Notes: generated from the sequence alone by a model not told the origin. A DNA stretch of 64,000 nucleotides from Lepiota brunneoincarnata (GCA_023014365.1 JAEBUN010000047.1:226815-290814); one strand, 5' to 3'; shown: positions 35,706 through 47,666, counted from the stretch's first letter. Numbers and translations are program-made.

Positions 35706-38422
35706 TTGCGTGCCAACATTCCATTAACCTTTATGCCGAGCCCTGCTTCAGGAGCTAAGGGTACTTCCGCTCTCGCCAGTGTTGTCCCCATCTTTTATCA
35801 AGTCCTCGCGTCGTTTGGGCTTGTGCAGGCTAAGCAGGATGATGAGGCGCCCACCTCCGAGGGAAATGCTATAACTACCCAGGCAGACTGCCAGCGGGTT
35901 GAGCGACCGGGCAGCCAGCACCCAAAAGAGCTCCAGGGCGCCAATGATGCAACCAGGCGTGTAGAAGTTGCCTCCACCTCTACAGCTGTTGCTCGATATG
36001 TGGAACCAACCCGGGAGAGCGCCAAAGCAGCCGACGAAAATGCGGGACGCGCTGAAATGGGTTCTGGATTTTTTTCCGGTGCCAGCCATTTTACATTGAG
36101 AAACCCGGTGATGACTGTGATCAACTACCGTGGTACCAAATACGGTGAGACTCATAACCAAGAAGCAACACCTCTCTAACTTTCTGGCATCAGCAATGAG
36201 CACCCTCGAGAAACACACAATTCGAGGTGCAGAGTTCGACTCCTCCGATCGATCGCCCCCTCCACGCTGCCACCCAGGCACTCGAAAGACCATTGTCGAG
36301 AGGACTCAACATTGGTTCAGCGACGTCGAACGCCAGAAGAGGATCCTTTGGCTTGTTGGGTCTGCTGGAGTTGGCAAATCAGCCATCATGCAGACTCTCG
36401 CGGAGCAAGCAGCCGACACTCGTAGACCTGAATTGATGTTAGGAGCGACACTTTTCTTTTCTAGGCCCAACGAACGCAATAATCCCTTGAAAGTCTTCAT
36501 CACCCTCGCCTACCAGATAGCACTCATATCCCCTTCGTATCGTGAATTCATCATAGGAGAAGTGACTGATAACCCACGACTACCGACAAAGTCAATGGAA
36601 GTACAATTTATACGACTCTTCGTTGAACCTTTCGTTCGACAGGCGGTGCATCAGGGGTGGGGTGACCTGCTAATATTCTTAGATGGTCTAGACGAATGCG
36701 AGGGCCACTCTGAACAATGTGAAATCGTGGAGCTCATTTCGTCCTTTTCCCTTACATACCCGAACGCACCCCTCATCTGGATCATTGCGAGTCGCCCGGA
36801 ATCCCATCTGAAAGCCGTCTTCTCTCGCCTCGCTGTCGTGCCAAGCTACGAAAAGGAGGAAGTCCCGATCGATTCTGATGAGGCATGTGCCGATGTGGAG
36901 AAGTATTTGCGAGCGGAGTTTGAGAAAATTCAGCAAGATGACCCGATCATCCGTCTCCGTTCCCAGTGGCCAACTGATACAGAGTTTCTGACGATCGCTT
37001 CCGCTGCGGGTGGGCTATTTGCATTTGCGTCGACTGTAGTCAAGTTTGTTGGCGATCCGACCTATAGGAACCCTATATCTGCGCTCTCCCTGTTGCTTGC
37101 CGTTATCAGCAAAGTTACTCTACAACCATCAAAAGGGCGGCCACATCCGCTTGCTTACCTTGATGCGCTCTATTTATATATTCTTTCTGAGATCCCAAAA
37201 GGCATATTACCGGACACAATTTCACTCCTCACGAATTATCTTGCTTTGCGGAATCACCCCATGTCACTTCAGCACAGAAGCCTCGTCTTCTTTTGTAACT
37301 GGACTGGTATGTCCTCCAACGACGCCTATAGTGCCCTTGATCGACTTCATTCCGTTCTCACAATCCCACTACCCCAAAATGCCGAGGCGGACGGACTATC
37401 ATTCCATCATCAATCGTTCTATGAATATATCTCGGATCCCAAACGATCACAGGGGTTTTACATCAGCCGAGCCGACATGAATGAAAAAGAACTTGAATGT
37501 TCTCTGAGAATCTTGAAGGATGTTCACTTGGGCAAGTTCTGCGTCCCAGCCGGCTTGAAAGATGATCTGATTAAGTTGGTCAATCCAGGTACACACCGCA
37601 GGCTTGTCGCAAAAAATGTGATGTTCCCCACCTCCACTGTGGCTCTGTCCTGGCCAATTCTGGAGAGTAGAGCGATGCGAGGGGAACTTTATGACTGTGC
37701 AGCCTGGGCTTTTATAGGAGTTATTGACCGCTATGATCCTGATCTTGTACTATCGACATTCCGAGATCCAAGCGCTGCTCGGGTCATCGAAACGTTCAAT
37801 TTTATAGACCCACGGCGTATTACTTCCCGTGAACGGGAGCTGGCCACTCGAGTCTTTAATGAAAGCCCCGCCGTAAGGCGACAACGACCGGTTTGTGGTT
37901 TTTTCGTCTGTATTAACGTGGTTTTGATTGTGGCATGGATTCCAGGACCCAATTGTTCGCGCAGAGTTTGAGAGATTGGGTTTACTTCGGACTTTACCAG
38001 CCGGAATGATTCGTCATGGTTATATTGAAAAATATGCACCCATCTACGCTAGTTGTGATGGTGACCCGGGGGTTGTCGAGCTAAACAACCTGACCCTTTC
38101 AGGTCATATCTTGGATCCTTCTTTCGCGGTGAGGGCGTCACCTGAGACTAATATGGGGTTGTCACTAATCAGTGTAAGGGTGTAGACCAACTATGGTTCT
38201 AAATGTTTGAGCTGGGTCAGACCGGGCAGGTTCAGCATACACAACCGGGAATCCATTCTCCAGAAGTTATGGCATTCCGCCATCGATTACCCCGATGTTC
38301 CGGTTCTATATTTCGGAAACAGCCACAATGGCCACCTAATCTGCCACTTCAAGTTGCCTCATGGTTCCAGGCGGTGGACATTTTACATTCGCTATCACCT
38401 TTCGGAGGGATCTCCCATCTGA
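35706..38422 (+). CDS. NLR-like NACHT STAND NTPase, intact copy
   Basis: Four exons: 35706-36144, 36194-37872, 37946-38128, 38186-38422; 845 residues, or 836 if translation starts at the ATG at 35733. N-terminus: about 140 residues, with a hydrophobic VVPIFYQVLASFGLV and then GFFSGASHFTLRNPVMTVINY, a pattern known ahead of many basidiomycete NACHT domains. NACHT: P-loop GSAGVGKSA (about 201-209), Walker B LLIFLDGLDEC (about 304), and a WIIASRPESHL sensor-like motif. The C-terminal half has no WD40, TPR or ankyrin repeats that I can see; it holds SFHHQSFYEYI, a winged-helix-like motif common after NACHT, and a compact tail ending RYHLSEGSPI. These proteins sense ligands and may trigger cell death or non-self responses. 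All splice sites are GT-AG; no frame break. Confidence 0.88.
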
Positions 38423-38744
38423 TTTTCCCAAAGTAGCTATGTGAAATTATTCTAGTTCGTGTGTGGTGTGCCATGCATGAGTTTTTTTCAGTGATGTATT
38501 AGATTTCCAGTATGTATCCAATTCTCATAGAGTGTAAGCGTAGCTTACACCAGATGTAACCAAACATGGACACATAGCTAGAATTGATAGACAGATAAAT
38601 AGCGGTTGACCGAAGCTGTAGATTATTCTCTTTTTCTCTCCGAATAGCATCTCGAGTCCAATGTATTTCATCTCGCCTCCAACAAATATATGTCCATTCC
38701 TTACAGTGAGAGCTACCACGACAGGTGCCCTTTCATAGAGCCTA

Positions 38745-38990
38745 GTTGGCGGTTAGTGCTTTAGCCTCAATCGTATTCAGCTTAAGATGGCTATCTTTGC
38801 TTGTTTTGAAGTCGGTGTTGATGAGCATATCATTTGGGACTCTGCGCAGCAAGACCCTAAATAGTCTCCTCATGACAAGGGGGTTACTTAGGCCTACGAG
38901 GGAGAATGGGGCTCACGAGCTATTGCAAGCGTTTAGATTGACTATGGGCCTGAACGCACCAAAATGAAGACTATTGATTTCCATGCTCAT
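38745..38990 (+). pseudogene. NLR copy 4, C-terminal scrap
   Basis: Matches 33,690-33,925 of NLR copy 1 (the segment running to the last intron and the start of the last exon, around CCAAAATGAAGAC). It stops abruptly at about 38,988, where the LysM relic begins on the opposite strand. Confidence 0.75.
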
Positions 38991-39230
38991 TGTTGGGGTA
39001 CATCAGATCTTCTCTGTTCGCAACTATTGGCAGCAGAATCAGCAACAAGGATATCCATCAAATGCGGAGGTAGTACGGGTGCATTGGATCATGACACCAA
39101 GGGCTGCAAGGACAAGTTTCAGTGAGACGGATGTCAACCAACTGTTGAGACAATACCAGAGGTGATGAGGGATATGAGGAAGAGATGGTGGGTTTTACGG
39201 AACCTGAGGTGCCAAGTAACGCCTACAGGA
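38990..39230 (-). pseudogene. LysM gene 4 relic, exon 1 and LysM exon lost
   Basis: On the minus strand, intron 1, microexon 2 (ALGVMIQC), intron 2 and microexon 3 (ANREDLMYPNN) can be aligned with LysM genes 2 and 3, and the 5' flank can be aligned too. Exon 1 with its start codon is gone: the intron-side ACCAGAGGT joins directly to the 5' flank GATGAGGGATAT. The LysM-domain exon is replaced by the NLR scrap at 38,745-38,990. Confidence 0.8.
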
Positions 39231-40749
39231 GTACGGTTGCAGGTATAGACACTCTTGCATTCTCCCTTTCACTGGCGGCGCCCTTGCCGATTCAATCAGT
39301 CCAGAGCGATGGCTCAGGTTATAAGGGCGATGCCAGCTGCCATTGTAGCCTGGTCTCTCCTCAACTTATCCCTTCATTGACTCGCCAGTCGCAGAAGAAA
39401 GGCCTGGTCACATTTATCAGTGACAGATTATATCATTATACAAGGTTTTCACATCTGGCAACCGTAGCTGCCTACTGTGCGGTTCTACATGTGAAATCGA
39501 GAGAGGGTAGCGAGTAGGAGCAAAAGGAAGCCCCTATGTTGTGACCACGTCACATGCCTGCCCTTGGAAACAGTCTGCTCAAACTCGGAGGGGGAACGCA
39601 CAGAAAACATAGAGGGGTAGTTTACGTTGGAGGTAGGTACCTACTGCCTGATTGGGGTCTGTACACTCTACATTGTTCAATAGATGCTTTGTTCTCCTGC
39701 ACTCAACCCAAGTGTATGGGTCCTGATATCATGACTAACAGGGCATATTTCACTTATTGACCCTCCACCACGCCATCACCAACTCGTAAGGTATCTGCCC
39801 TTCAATGTACTATTAGTATTGGGGCCAACATCCGTGCCCCATCATACCCCAACGACTGCATTACCGGTTGCCAAACCACAGTCAAACAAGTGAGAAATAC
39901 GGACTTCCTTTGACCGCTCAGATACACATCATGAGCTATGCATATTGTACTGGTTTCCTTCGCACGAGTAAGGTTATTTATCTTGATGGAGAGGCTGCGG
40001 GGGTGAGGAGCAGGGATCTCCTCCAATGAGTCATGGCATATAGATTCCTGCTGCTGGAATGGGTGGTCGCCTCAAAGTGAACCATTGCCCATATGTGCGA
40101 CACGGAAAGCCGATCACATGGAATTTTCTTCTGAGCAGCCTTGCTGAATACCAAAGCCATCTTGGCAATACCATTGTGGAAGAGTGATCATTCAGGCTAT
40201 ATTCTCGCTAAAGGCGTTTGCCTCTCCAGTTTCGCCTTGGTTAACTGGCTGAATTGGGCTCAAAGTAACATCTATCGTCTGACCACTGTTATAACTAGAT
40301 CGGAGGGTGTGCGGGGCCCACCTCGACTCACAAATGATATCTAATTCTCTCTGCCTCGATGTCTGAAATAGGTATCGCAGAAACCTCAACATCGTCGTCG
40401 AGATAACCATAAATAGCCATAGACGCTCCTCCACGAACCCGCATCCCCCTGCCACTGCCGCCGCCGCCACACGGGGTACGACAATTGCTACTTTATCCGG
40501 GCTTCTTGGGCGGCAATTACGGTTCTGCTCGGGCCCGTCAACAATGAGACTTGAAGAATGGAATAGCCAGAATCACACTTGGACAGCAATCACAATGGAG
40601 CAGAAACCAAACTCGTCTTTGAGAAATGTAGAGTACTGGCAACGGCTGATTCGCATCATCGCCGAGGACAGCTCCACCAACAGGCGCATCGGGGGGCATG
40701 AGTCCCAATATCAAAGCCAACAGCCAACAGTTGACGACAGCACACTCAA
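39231..40749. repeat. Segmental duplicate of 28.0-29.8 kb blocks, rearranged
   Basis: 39,560-39,930 matches 29,440-29,790 and 39,975-40,749 matches 28,050-28,835, so the block order is swapped relative to the master copy. The match ends at 40,749, exactly where the transposon terminus begins. Confidence 0.8.
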
Positions 40750-41235
40750 CACTTGAGACCTATGGGAATGCAAGAGGCCCGCACAGGGTGCCATAAATAT
40801 CCCCGTTTATTCAAAATACGCTGACGGATGGACGGGGCTCACGTGTTCAGTCACTTATACAAAAAACAACAATAAATTTATTGTGTCTGTTTAGATATTT
40901 TGCAGAGTCTATATATACGTGGCACGTTATGTTAGACTATCTTAATTGTCTCTGTGGGCGCCATTTATCTGCTCACTGAAATAGAAAATATAATTAAATA
41001 ATCGGTGTATGTATATAGATCCATTTAGTTTAACAAAAGTGCCCAAACATATGGTGCCGGAAATGGAAAATCGGCGTGTCTTCCACAGGCGGCATGCATG
41101 ATTCCCACGCATTCCATCCGAGTAATTAAATTCGCGGGGGAATGTGCGGGAGCCGTGCAGTGCTTTGTATTTTCAGAAGATATGAGACCCTTTTCTTGAG
41201 TGGCCCACGAGCGGGTGCGGGAGTGGGCCGCTGGG
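40750..41235 (+). repeat. Left terminal inverted repeat and subterminal region
   Basis: The outer 220 bp pairs well with the right end, the middle (about 40,975-41,180) is diverged, and an inner patch at 41,190-41,230 pairs again with 63,525-63,575. The outer terminus starts CACTTGAGACCTATGGGAAT. Confidence 0.85.
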
Positions 41236-42650
41236 ATATATCCTTTTTTGCGGTATCGCACACTGCTGAGAGAGAACCGTGTTGACATACTCCCTGGTAG
41301 ATGAAGCTACCCTCTGATTTTGGTGACTATTTCCAAGAGGCTATCCGGCGACTGATGCAACAGGGCAGTGTGCTGGTTGAAGAAAATATCTGGTGGGTAT
41401 GTCTTGGTAGATACACTAATCCTGATGGGCTGGAATAAGGTCTCGCTTTCTAGCACTTAGGATGCCCAAGTTGACTTGGGGCTATGTTGTGATCGTCCGA
41501 GCCAGAAAAGTTTGGTTTGAGTGGAAAGCGACAGTGTTTGGTATGTCATCCAGGCTACTTACCTGTTTGCGACAACCCTTTATGTCTTCAATCTACCAGC
41601 CGTCCTTGCAGTGGTCCTGGGTTGCTTGAAAGGAAGAATCACACCCGAAATAGAGCGGAAACTAGGCGAGTCGTGGAGTTGGTCAAAGTGATGTTAGAAA
41701 CTCTTGAGGGACAGGATGCCACTCACCGTATGGACCCGATAGCGGTACGGTACCCGTTTTTGCCTTCTCTGCAACTCAGAAACTCGATTCTGCGTGATCA
41801 GGATTCAGTATCAGTAAGGAGGAGTATCTGGAATCAAGTTACACAAGTTGTTGAATGCAACATTAATGTCCGCGCGAGCATGGAAGAAGCGGAGGGCGAT
41901 GAATTACGTGTTTGGAGGTGGGTGGGATCGCACAGATTTAGTTAGCACACCGGATTGTCTGGAAGATATATTCTTGAGTAGACGCTATGCGAAAAAAAAG
42001 CGATGCAGTTTTCGCAAATGACTAACGTATGAGGTATTTACCGCATCCGTCTAGGGTAAACTACAGAAACGGTATCCCTCCAGACGGGCTTCCAGCCGTT
42101 TCTCTTCCCATCGGGGTTCATAGAGCCCATCCAACTTGCCATTTACTTATCCATTGGAGGGGGAACCTTCGAATGTTAGTGATCCTAGCGAAGTAAAGCT
42201 GTTGATCCTGGACTGTCCACTGGGGTTGATACAATGACTGAATTTGTACGTTCCTCCACCTAGATTGTTTGAGTAATCGCACATCTGTCAACGAAACCTA
42301 AACTTACCTGTAAAAACCATATACATGACCCGACACATGGATACATGTTCGAGCTTTGGGAATTCGATAACGACGAGGGGAGAATCGGCTCCCAAAAGGC
42401 ACATAGGTCGTAATAAACACAAAAATCTCTGGATTCGAGGCTGTAGACCTTGTTATGAAGCTAGCGGTGACGACATACCTTTAGCATTGCGACGGATTTT
42501 TCCAGACGATGCAAGGGGTCAGGAAGAGGATGAAAGTTGTTTTGAGCGAACACACCTGGTATCACCCATCAAATTTGGCATGGCCTACTCATCTTCCCCA
42601 TCTTTGGGCCTCCGGCATACTTGGCTAACGCAAAACCGATATGGAGATGT
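41236..42650. other. Transposon-internal stretch, possible broken small gene
   Basis: An ATG at 41,301 opens MKLPSDFGDYFQEAIRRLMQ, a helix-like start followed by a GT donor. Further open segments lie at 41,460-41,510 and 41,600-41,945 (RAETRRVVELVKVMLETLEG). They could be exons of one small gene, but I could not join them in frame. The rest to 42,650 is unassigned. Confidence 0.3.
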
Positions 42651-42653
42651 GTA

Positions 42654-42945
42654 TGGATAATCCAAACCACATTGGTAGGCTATGGAGCCTCTGAACTAGC
42701 ATATTTGGATATTCCGAGATATGCGGGTCTGACTCTGCACCGAGCGCGGCATAAACGATGGTGAGTAAGGCGAAGGAAGGATGGAGCGGTGGTCGCGATG
42801 GGGGCTGAGAGAAGAGCGGGTCACATTTCCTGTGACTTTATCACATCAATTGTGACTCATCAACGCCCCTCAACGTGACGCCGCTCCCCCTTCACTCGAC
42901 CCTCATCGCTTCGCCCCTTTATCTCTGTGTTTCGGAATATCCATC
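42654..42945. promoter_or_regulatory. Palindrome cluster upstream of the A gene
   Basis: Three TTGGATAATCCAA-type sites (42,654-42,664, 42,705-42,717 and, diverged, 42,932-42,943) and two GTCAC...GTGAC inverted pairs (42,819-42,836 and 42,841-42,856). The same two motifs recur in a denser array at 57,115-57,514. The position just before the ATG at 42,991 suggests a promoter or a transposase-binding region. Confidence 0.5.
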
Positions 42946-42990
42946 ACAGATAGCAGAATTGTAGATTGGTTTAACCGGATACAGTTTAGG

Positions 42991-45527
42991 ATGGGAACTG
43001 AAGCTGGTCGTGTGTCGCTTATCGATGGTCAGGTGTATTATTCTCCGAACTCAGTCTGCGATTTGGTTTTGCCCGATGCTGGAGAAGATGTAGGAGGATT
43101 GTTGAAGGTTGGAGGATCTATTCCAAGTGATATGCAGCGGCCACGCTGGTGGTCGCCTGCAACGGAGTGGCTTGGTTTTCTACCTCGTGTTCCTGTCCCA
43201 TTTACCGGAGTTCTGTTCGACATCCTTTCCTATATACCTCACCGTATGGTGAAGATTGACACGGTCGGGCATATCTTGCCACAAAGCCTAGCAAACCAGT
43301 GGCTAGTCATTGACGAACTACTGGCTCGGGTAACCAAGGAATTGGGCTCACATTATGCCCTTCATTACCGCCGTCCATACCCGCCATATCACTTTCACTA
43401 CCACCGCGGGCATCCCTCCGAAAACGCTGCCTGTAGGCAAGCTCTTTTAGGTAGAGACTGGTTCGGTGTTTGGATTGGCTTGTTGTACTGGATGATATGC
43501 AAAATCCCAGACCCGAATCATCGCGAGGGAATATCGCCGCCAGTGTGGTATGTCCGCACCCTCCAGATGCGTTTAGGACAGGCAATTTCCGATAGTTTGC
43601 GAGTGTCTCCCTTGTTGCAAAAGGCATGGATCGTTGATCGTGTTGGTCTTTTGCTTCCTTTTCCTGTCAACCCAGCTCAGCCCAGAGCGTCGTTCTTTAT
43701 CTACTGCGGCATCCCGGTCTGGTATAAATGGGGTGCCCAAGAAGCTGATAGCCATAGCCGACATCCCGACTTTCCTCTCAAGGCTCCCCCTGGATGGCAG
43801 CTGCAAGAGGCAACAACTTGGATTACACCCAGCCCCGCCCACCATGTTGAAACGGACACGCTTTCACCCGCTTCCCCAGACCCGATGATGTCTCCTTTAC
43901 CCAGCTCCCACCGCCCAGACCCTCTGGAAATCTTGAAAACTTTCTTCTCAAACTGAGAAGCTGGTAATGCAAAGCGGATGGAAAAGGAAACGCCCACCCA
44001 GCGCCAAGCACGCGAAAACCGGGAGAAGAATCCTCCTACAAACTCGGCACCTGTATACGTATGGGACTGGAGTTTTGAAGATCAAGATGCCTACACGCGG
44101 AGTCTGGTTCGTCGCGAAGATCGTTTTCGGACGCTTATGGGGTTCAGCTCGCAACAGAAGCGATATGATCCCTTTCACAATGAATGGAATTGCGCGGATG
44201 AATTAGGCCCGCCGGATGATGACGAGTTTGAGGAGCAGGACTTTGACACTGGGTGTGTTGTAGACGGAGGCTGGGAATTACCAACAGGAGATTTGGAGAC
44301 TGCTTTCTTGAAGGACAATAGGCCAATTGTTGATCAATCACCGGCTAAACAAATTGTGGATGATAACAATATAGTCCTGCTCAACGTCATGCGCCTACAC
44401 TTTGGGTTTGTCCCCCCTCTGCCTATGCCTGAATGTGTTCAGGCAGAACTGGGTGTGGCGGAATGCAGGGCCCTTATCACTCTCGTGGGACTGACTGATG
44501 TCACAGCGGCAGATTTGGTTCATTGTGGCCCCATCCCGAAATCAAGCATCCTCTTCCTTCGACATTTTTGGCGCTTGCCATTATCCAAACCCCCTTCGGA
44601 CAGCTGGGACCTTTCTCAGGCAAACCGTGTACCACTCTCCTCCCCCCGACTTCATTTGATTCGTACTGTAGCCAATTCCGATGGAGTGCAGCTGTACATG
44701 TTTGATTTTGGTCACATGTCAACAGTTCCTTGGAAACTTGCCGTTCCAAGTGCTTCTGTGGCACTATCAATCTGTCGCATGGATGAGAAGCTCCAAGAAA
44801 AGGACATAGTTATGATGCTTTTGGAGGATGGCATAGCGTTTCATACACTGCGATGGAAGGCTGATTTCAAAGGTCTTCTGGGCGAAAAGACTCTACCAAC
44901 TCCTCCCCTTCTTCGTGTTGCTGAAGAAAAATTCACTCCTATTGATTTCGAGTACTACCGACGCCAGTGTGATGTGCTCCTCAGGCAACGTCATGCTCGG
45001 GCTGCCCTGCTTTGTGGAGGCTTTTTGGGACGCATAGCAAAAGAAACCATTGGATTGAGTGAAGCTTTAGAGGGCCCTACAATGCAGCCAGACGTTCAGC
45101 ATTGTTTTTCTGTGTTTGACAGTGACGGAAAGGAATTATTCGATGATGACCTGAGCACTGACGAGGAGGAGATGCTTTGTGGCTTGTATGTTGTACTCAC
45201 TGGTAAGTTTAGGCGCTGCAAATGGAAATGTAATACTCAACGAATTTAGGGCACGGTAACCAGATTTCGAAGGTGTTGTGGTTCCCTTTGCGGGTTACCT
45301 ATGAATCAAGTGGGATGCACCAGCATCGGTGGACAGCCCTAGATGAGAGGTATTACACCAACAGGGTCAACTGCATCTGTCAAGGAAGTCCCCAACCAAT
45401 GCCCCTCCCAGTGAACAAGTGGAGAGATAACCTGCGAGGATATGGTGAGGTTCGGCAGGCGAAGAAACAGTTGGAGATATGGTCCAAGGAATATCTGTCC
45501 ACAGTCCGTTCATCATTGTCTTTCTAA
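42991..45527 (+). pseudogene. Transposon A protein, one in-frame TGA
   Basis: One long reading frame split by a single TGA at 43954-43956. 321 codons precede it and the same frame resumes without a shift (EAGNAKRMEKETPTQRQ...). One intron at 45203-45249. The upstream half carries LGFLPRVPVPFTGVLFDIL and a His/Tyr-rich PPYHFHYHRGHPSENAACRQ. The downstream half starts with the basic RQARENREKNPPTNSAPVYV, then WDWS and a Cys/Asp-rich segment. I recall this pair of segments joined in one protein in a multi-copy, uncharacterised basidiomycete family, so the TGA is probably a CGA-to-TGA (Arg) mutation. The ATG at 43978 could allow the second half to be made separately. Function unknown. Confidence 0.72.
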
Positions 45528-45598
45528 GTTTTTTTTGTACATATATACTTATGCTATCATGACATTTTGAAACGAGGAGCAGGCAGTTAAGTCAGTGT

Positions 45599-46067
45599 TT
45601 GCAGCATGAGAATGAAAAGTTCCTCTATGATTGGTTAGATGCTACCGATCTGGTGGAACGAGAGAGATATGTAGTTCCCTCTACCGGTGTTGTTCTCACA
45701 TACGACAACGCCATCGACCTGCTGAGCCATCTCTGTACTCTCATTCGTTGTGACAATTTCACTCCCGTACGCAAGCCTAGATTTACTGGTGACTTCCAGT
45801 CTATGCTAAAGCTACCAGTCAGTATCCCTTTGCCCCCTGGACAGCTCATCTACATCGGACCTCCCAAAAACTCAAAACGGGAAGTGAAGCACGCTGTTGG
45901 CATTCATCACAGTCAAGCATCGTTATGAATTGGACATTTTTGATGAATACCTCTTGCCAGCACCTGGAGAAACCCTGGGGGGGGAGGAACTATCCCATAT
46001 CTTACAATTTCATTGTAACGGCCAAGAGATTGTACCAAACAGACCGGGATACTTTTTGCGCAGGTAG
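45599..46067 (+). pseudogene. Broken unknown gene fragment
   Basis: An open frame without an ATG (FLYDWLDATDLVERERYVV, ...VSIPLPPGQLIYIGPP) shifts by one base near 45,890 into FITVKHRYELDIFDEYLLPA and ends with PGYFLRR at 46067. It looks like the 3' part of a gene whose 5' half was lost next to the A gene. Its last 58 bp overlap, antisense, the membrane-anchor exon of the WD40 gene. Family not recognised. Confidence 0.5.
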
Positions 46068-47526
46068 AAACCACCAACAAGAATGATCCCAGTAAGATAA
46101 AAAATTATTGCCACCAGTGATTTCCGAGTATTCGTTTCGGGGACCTCTGCTTCTACCTATACTATACTTGATAACAAGCCAAGAAAGATGCACTGTATGG
46201 CTTACCTTGTCACTCCAAATTTTGATATCCACCTGTGATTGCATTGGATCGCTGCTTGCAGAAGCAATCCTGATTTCGTCACCCAAAGTAAATGACTGTG
46301 GAGGTTCAATCGTAGAATGTCTAGAAAAGGTGTATACGCACGTCCACAATCTGAACCAGGGTAGCAACTTTATGCATAGGTACATCAGCAAAAGTGTCAT
46401 GCTAGTCAATCGGGGCCTTACTTGGACCATGGTGGAGCTCCTGTAATACTGTACCGCTTCGGTAATCATATATCCGAACCAAGCCATCATCGCTACCAAC
46501 CACTACTAGCTCGCCATCTTTCGCAGACGTCACGAGAAGGGGTACATTATACCGAATATGCTGCCGGAAGACCTTGATAGCTCTTGTAGGGGGGAGCGTG
46601 TATGCATCGATCCCATTCAGGAGATTTGAAACTAGGAGAATACGTTCACTTGCAACGACAACAGCATGCCCACTAAATAGTTGGTAAGATCCTTGGGGCA
46701 TATGTGGTACCACAGGAGCCCTACATTCTTGTTGGTAGCATCCAGCATGAAACCGTCTTCCATGGGTGTAGTTGGTAAACAACACTGGAAGAGAATAAGG
46801 TGAGAGCTCAATCGACCCAAGACAAATGCAATGGTTACATTTCTTGCGTCTCCAGGTAGCTGGTGATAACTTTCCTCCCACTGTCGAAGAATTCAATGGA
46901 TCGGGGGGTTGATGACCGGGTGGCTGATGTTGCAAAAAGTGATAGACTGCCTACAACAAAATAATTAGAAGTGCGAAATGGAAGAGTTGGCTCAATCTAC
47001 CATCCGACAACATATCCCATATCTTAACTTGTCCAGCACCAGCGCTTGCCAAACGCTGCTTTATAGCATCGACTGTGAGTGCCTCAATAGCTCGTTCATG
47101 AGCGGTAGTCTTGAAGATGAACCCAAAATCGTCTTGTCCTTTGACCTGTTGGTATACGTGAATGGAACCATCTGCACATCCAAAGATGATGTACTGAGCT
47201 GTTCCATTACCCGTTAACTGGAGCCATGCCGCACAGCAGATAGCACCACTATCAGGTACACAAGTTGACCATTCTAATGCACCCGATCCTACATTCCAGA
47301 TGGCCAGCATCGCGTCATCGCCTGGGATGATCAGAATGAGTATGGAGAGTGCCTGGGGTTTCTAACACACCTGCGCTTAAAAGCTTTGAACCATTGAGGT
47401 TGAACTTCAAAACATTGACTGGTTAGTGTGATGTAATAGCGTCCTTCGGTGTTGGAACTGGACACCTATCAGGTACGTAGAAAGAACATTATTTACAAGA
47501 CTCACATAGGAGGTGTTGGACGTCAT
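46010..47526 (-). CDS. WD40-repeat protein with C-terminal membrane anchor (left copy)
   Basis: Multi-exon. Exon 1 is 21 nt (MTSNTSY). WD-like blades: VNVLKFNLNGSKLLSAGDD, AIWNVGSG, IIFGCADGSIHVYQQ, AIKQRLASAGAGQVKIWD, LLVTSAKDGELVVVGSDDG then LVRIYDY, and IRIASASSD with VDIKIW. The last exon gives a single hydrophobic helix (SLVAIIFYLTGIILVGGFYL) followed by RKKYPG and a short tail to the stop at 46010, so the product is predicted to be tail-anchored. It is a paralogue of the gene at 55183-56897 with the same exon layout. In exon 2 the first blade seems to have lost one base relative to the paralogue (near 47,430), so this copy may be damaged unless splicing differs. Confidence 0.7.
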
Positions 47527-47666
47527 GGTAGGAATGACTGCATGGGGTGGCAACAGATGTCCATATTATATACATATCTGGTTATTGTAGTGATAGCATA
47601 GTATAACAATTAGACATAAACATTGATTCAAGTATCATTATTGTTACGCAGATCAAGGAGACCCAC

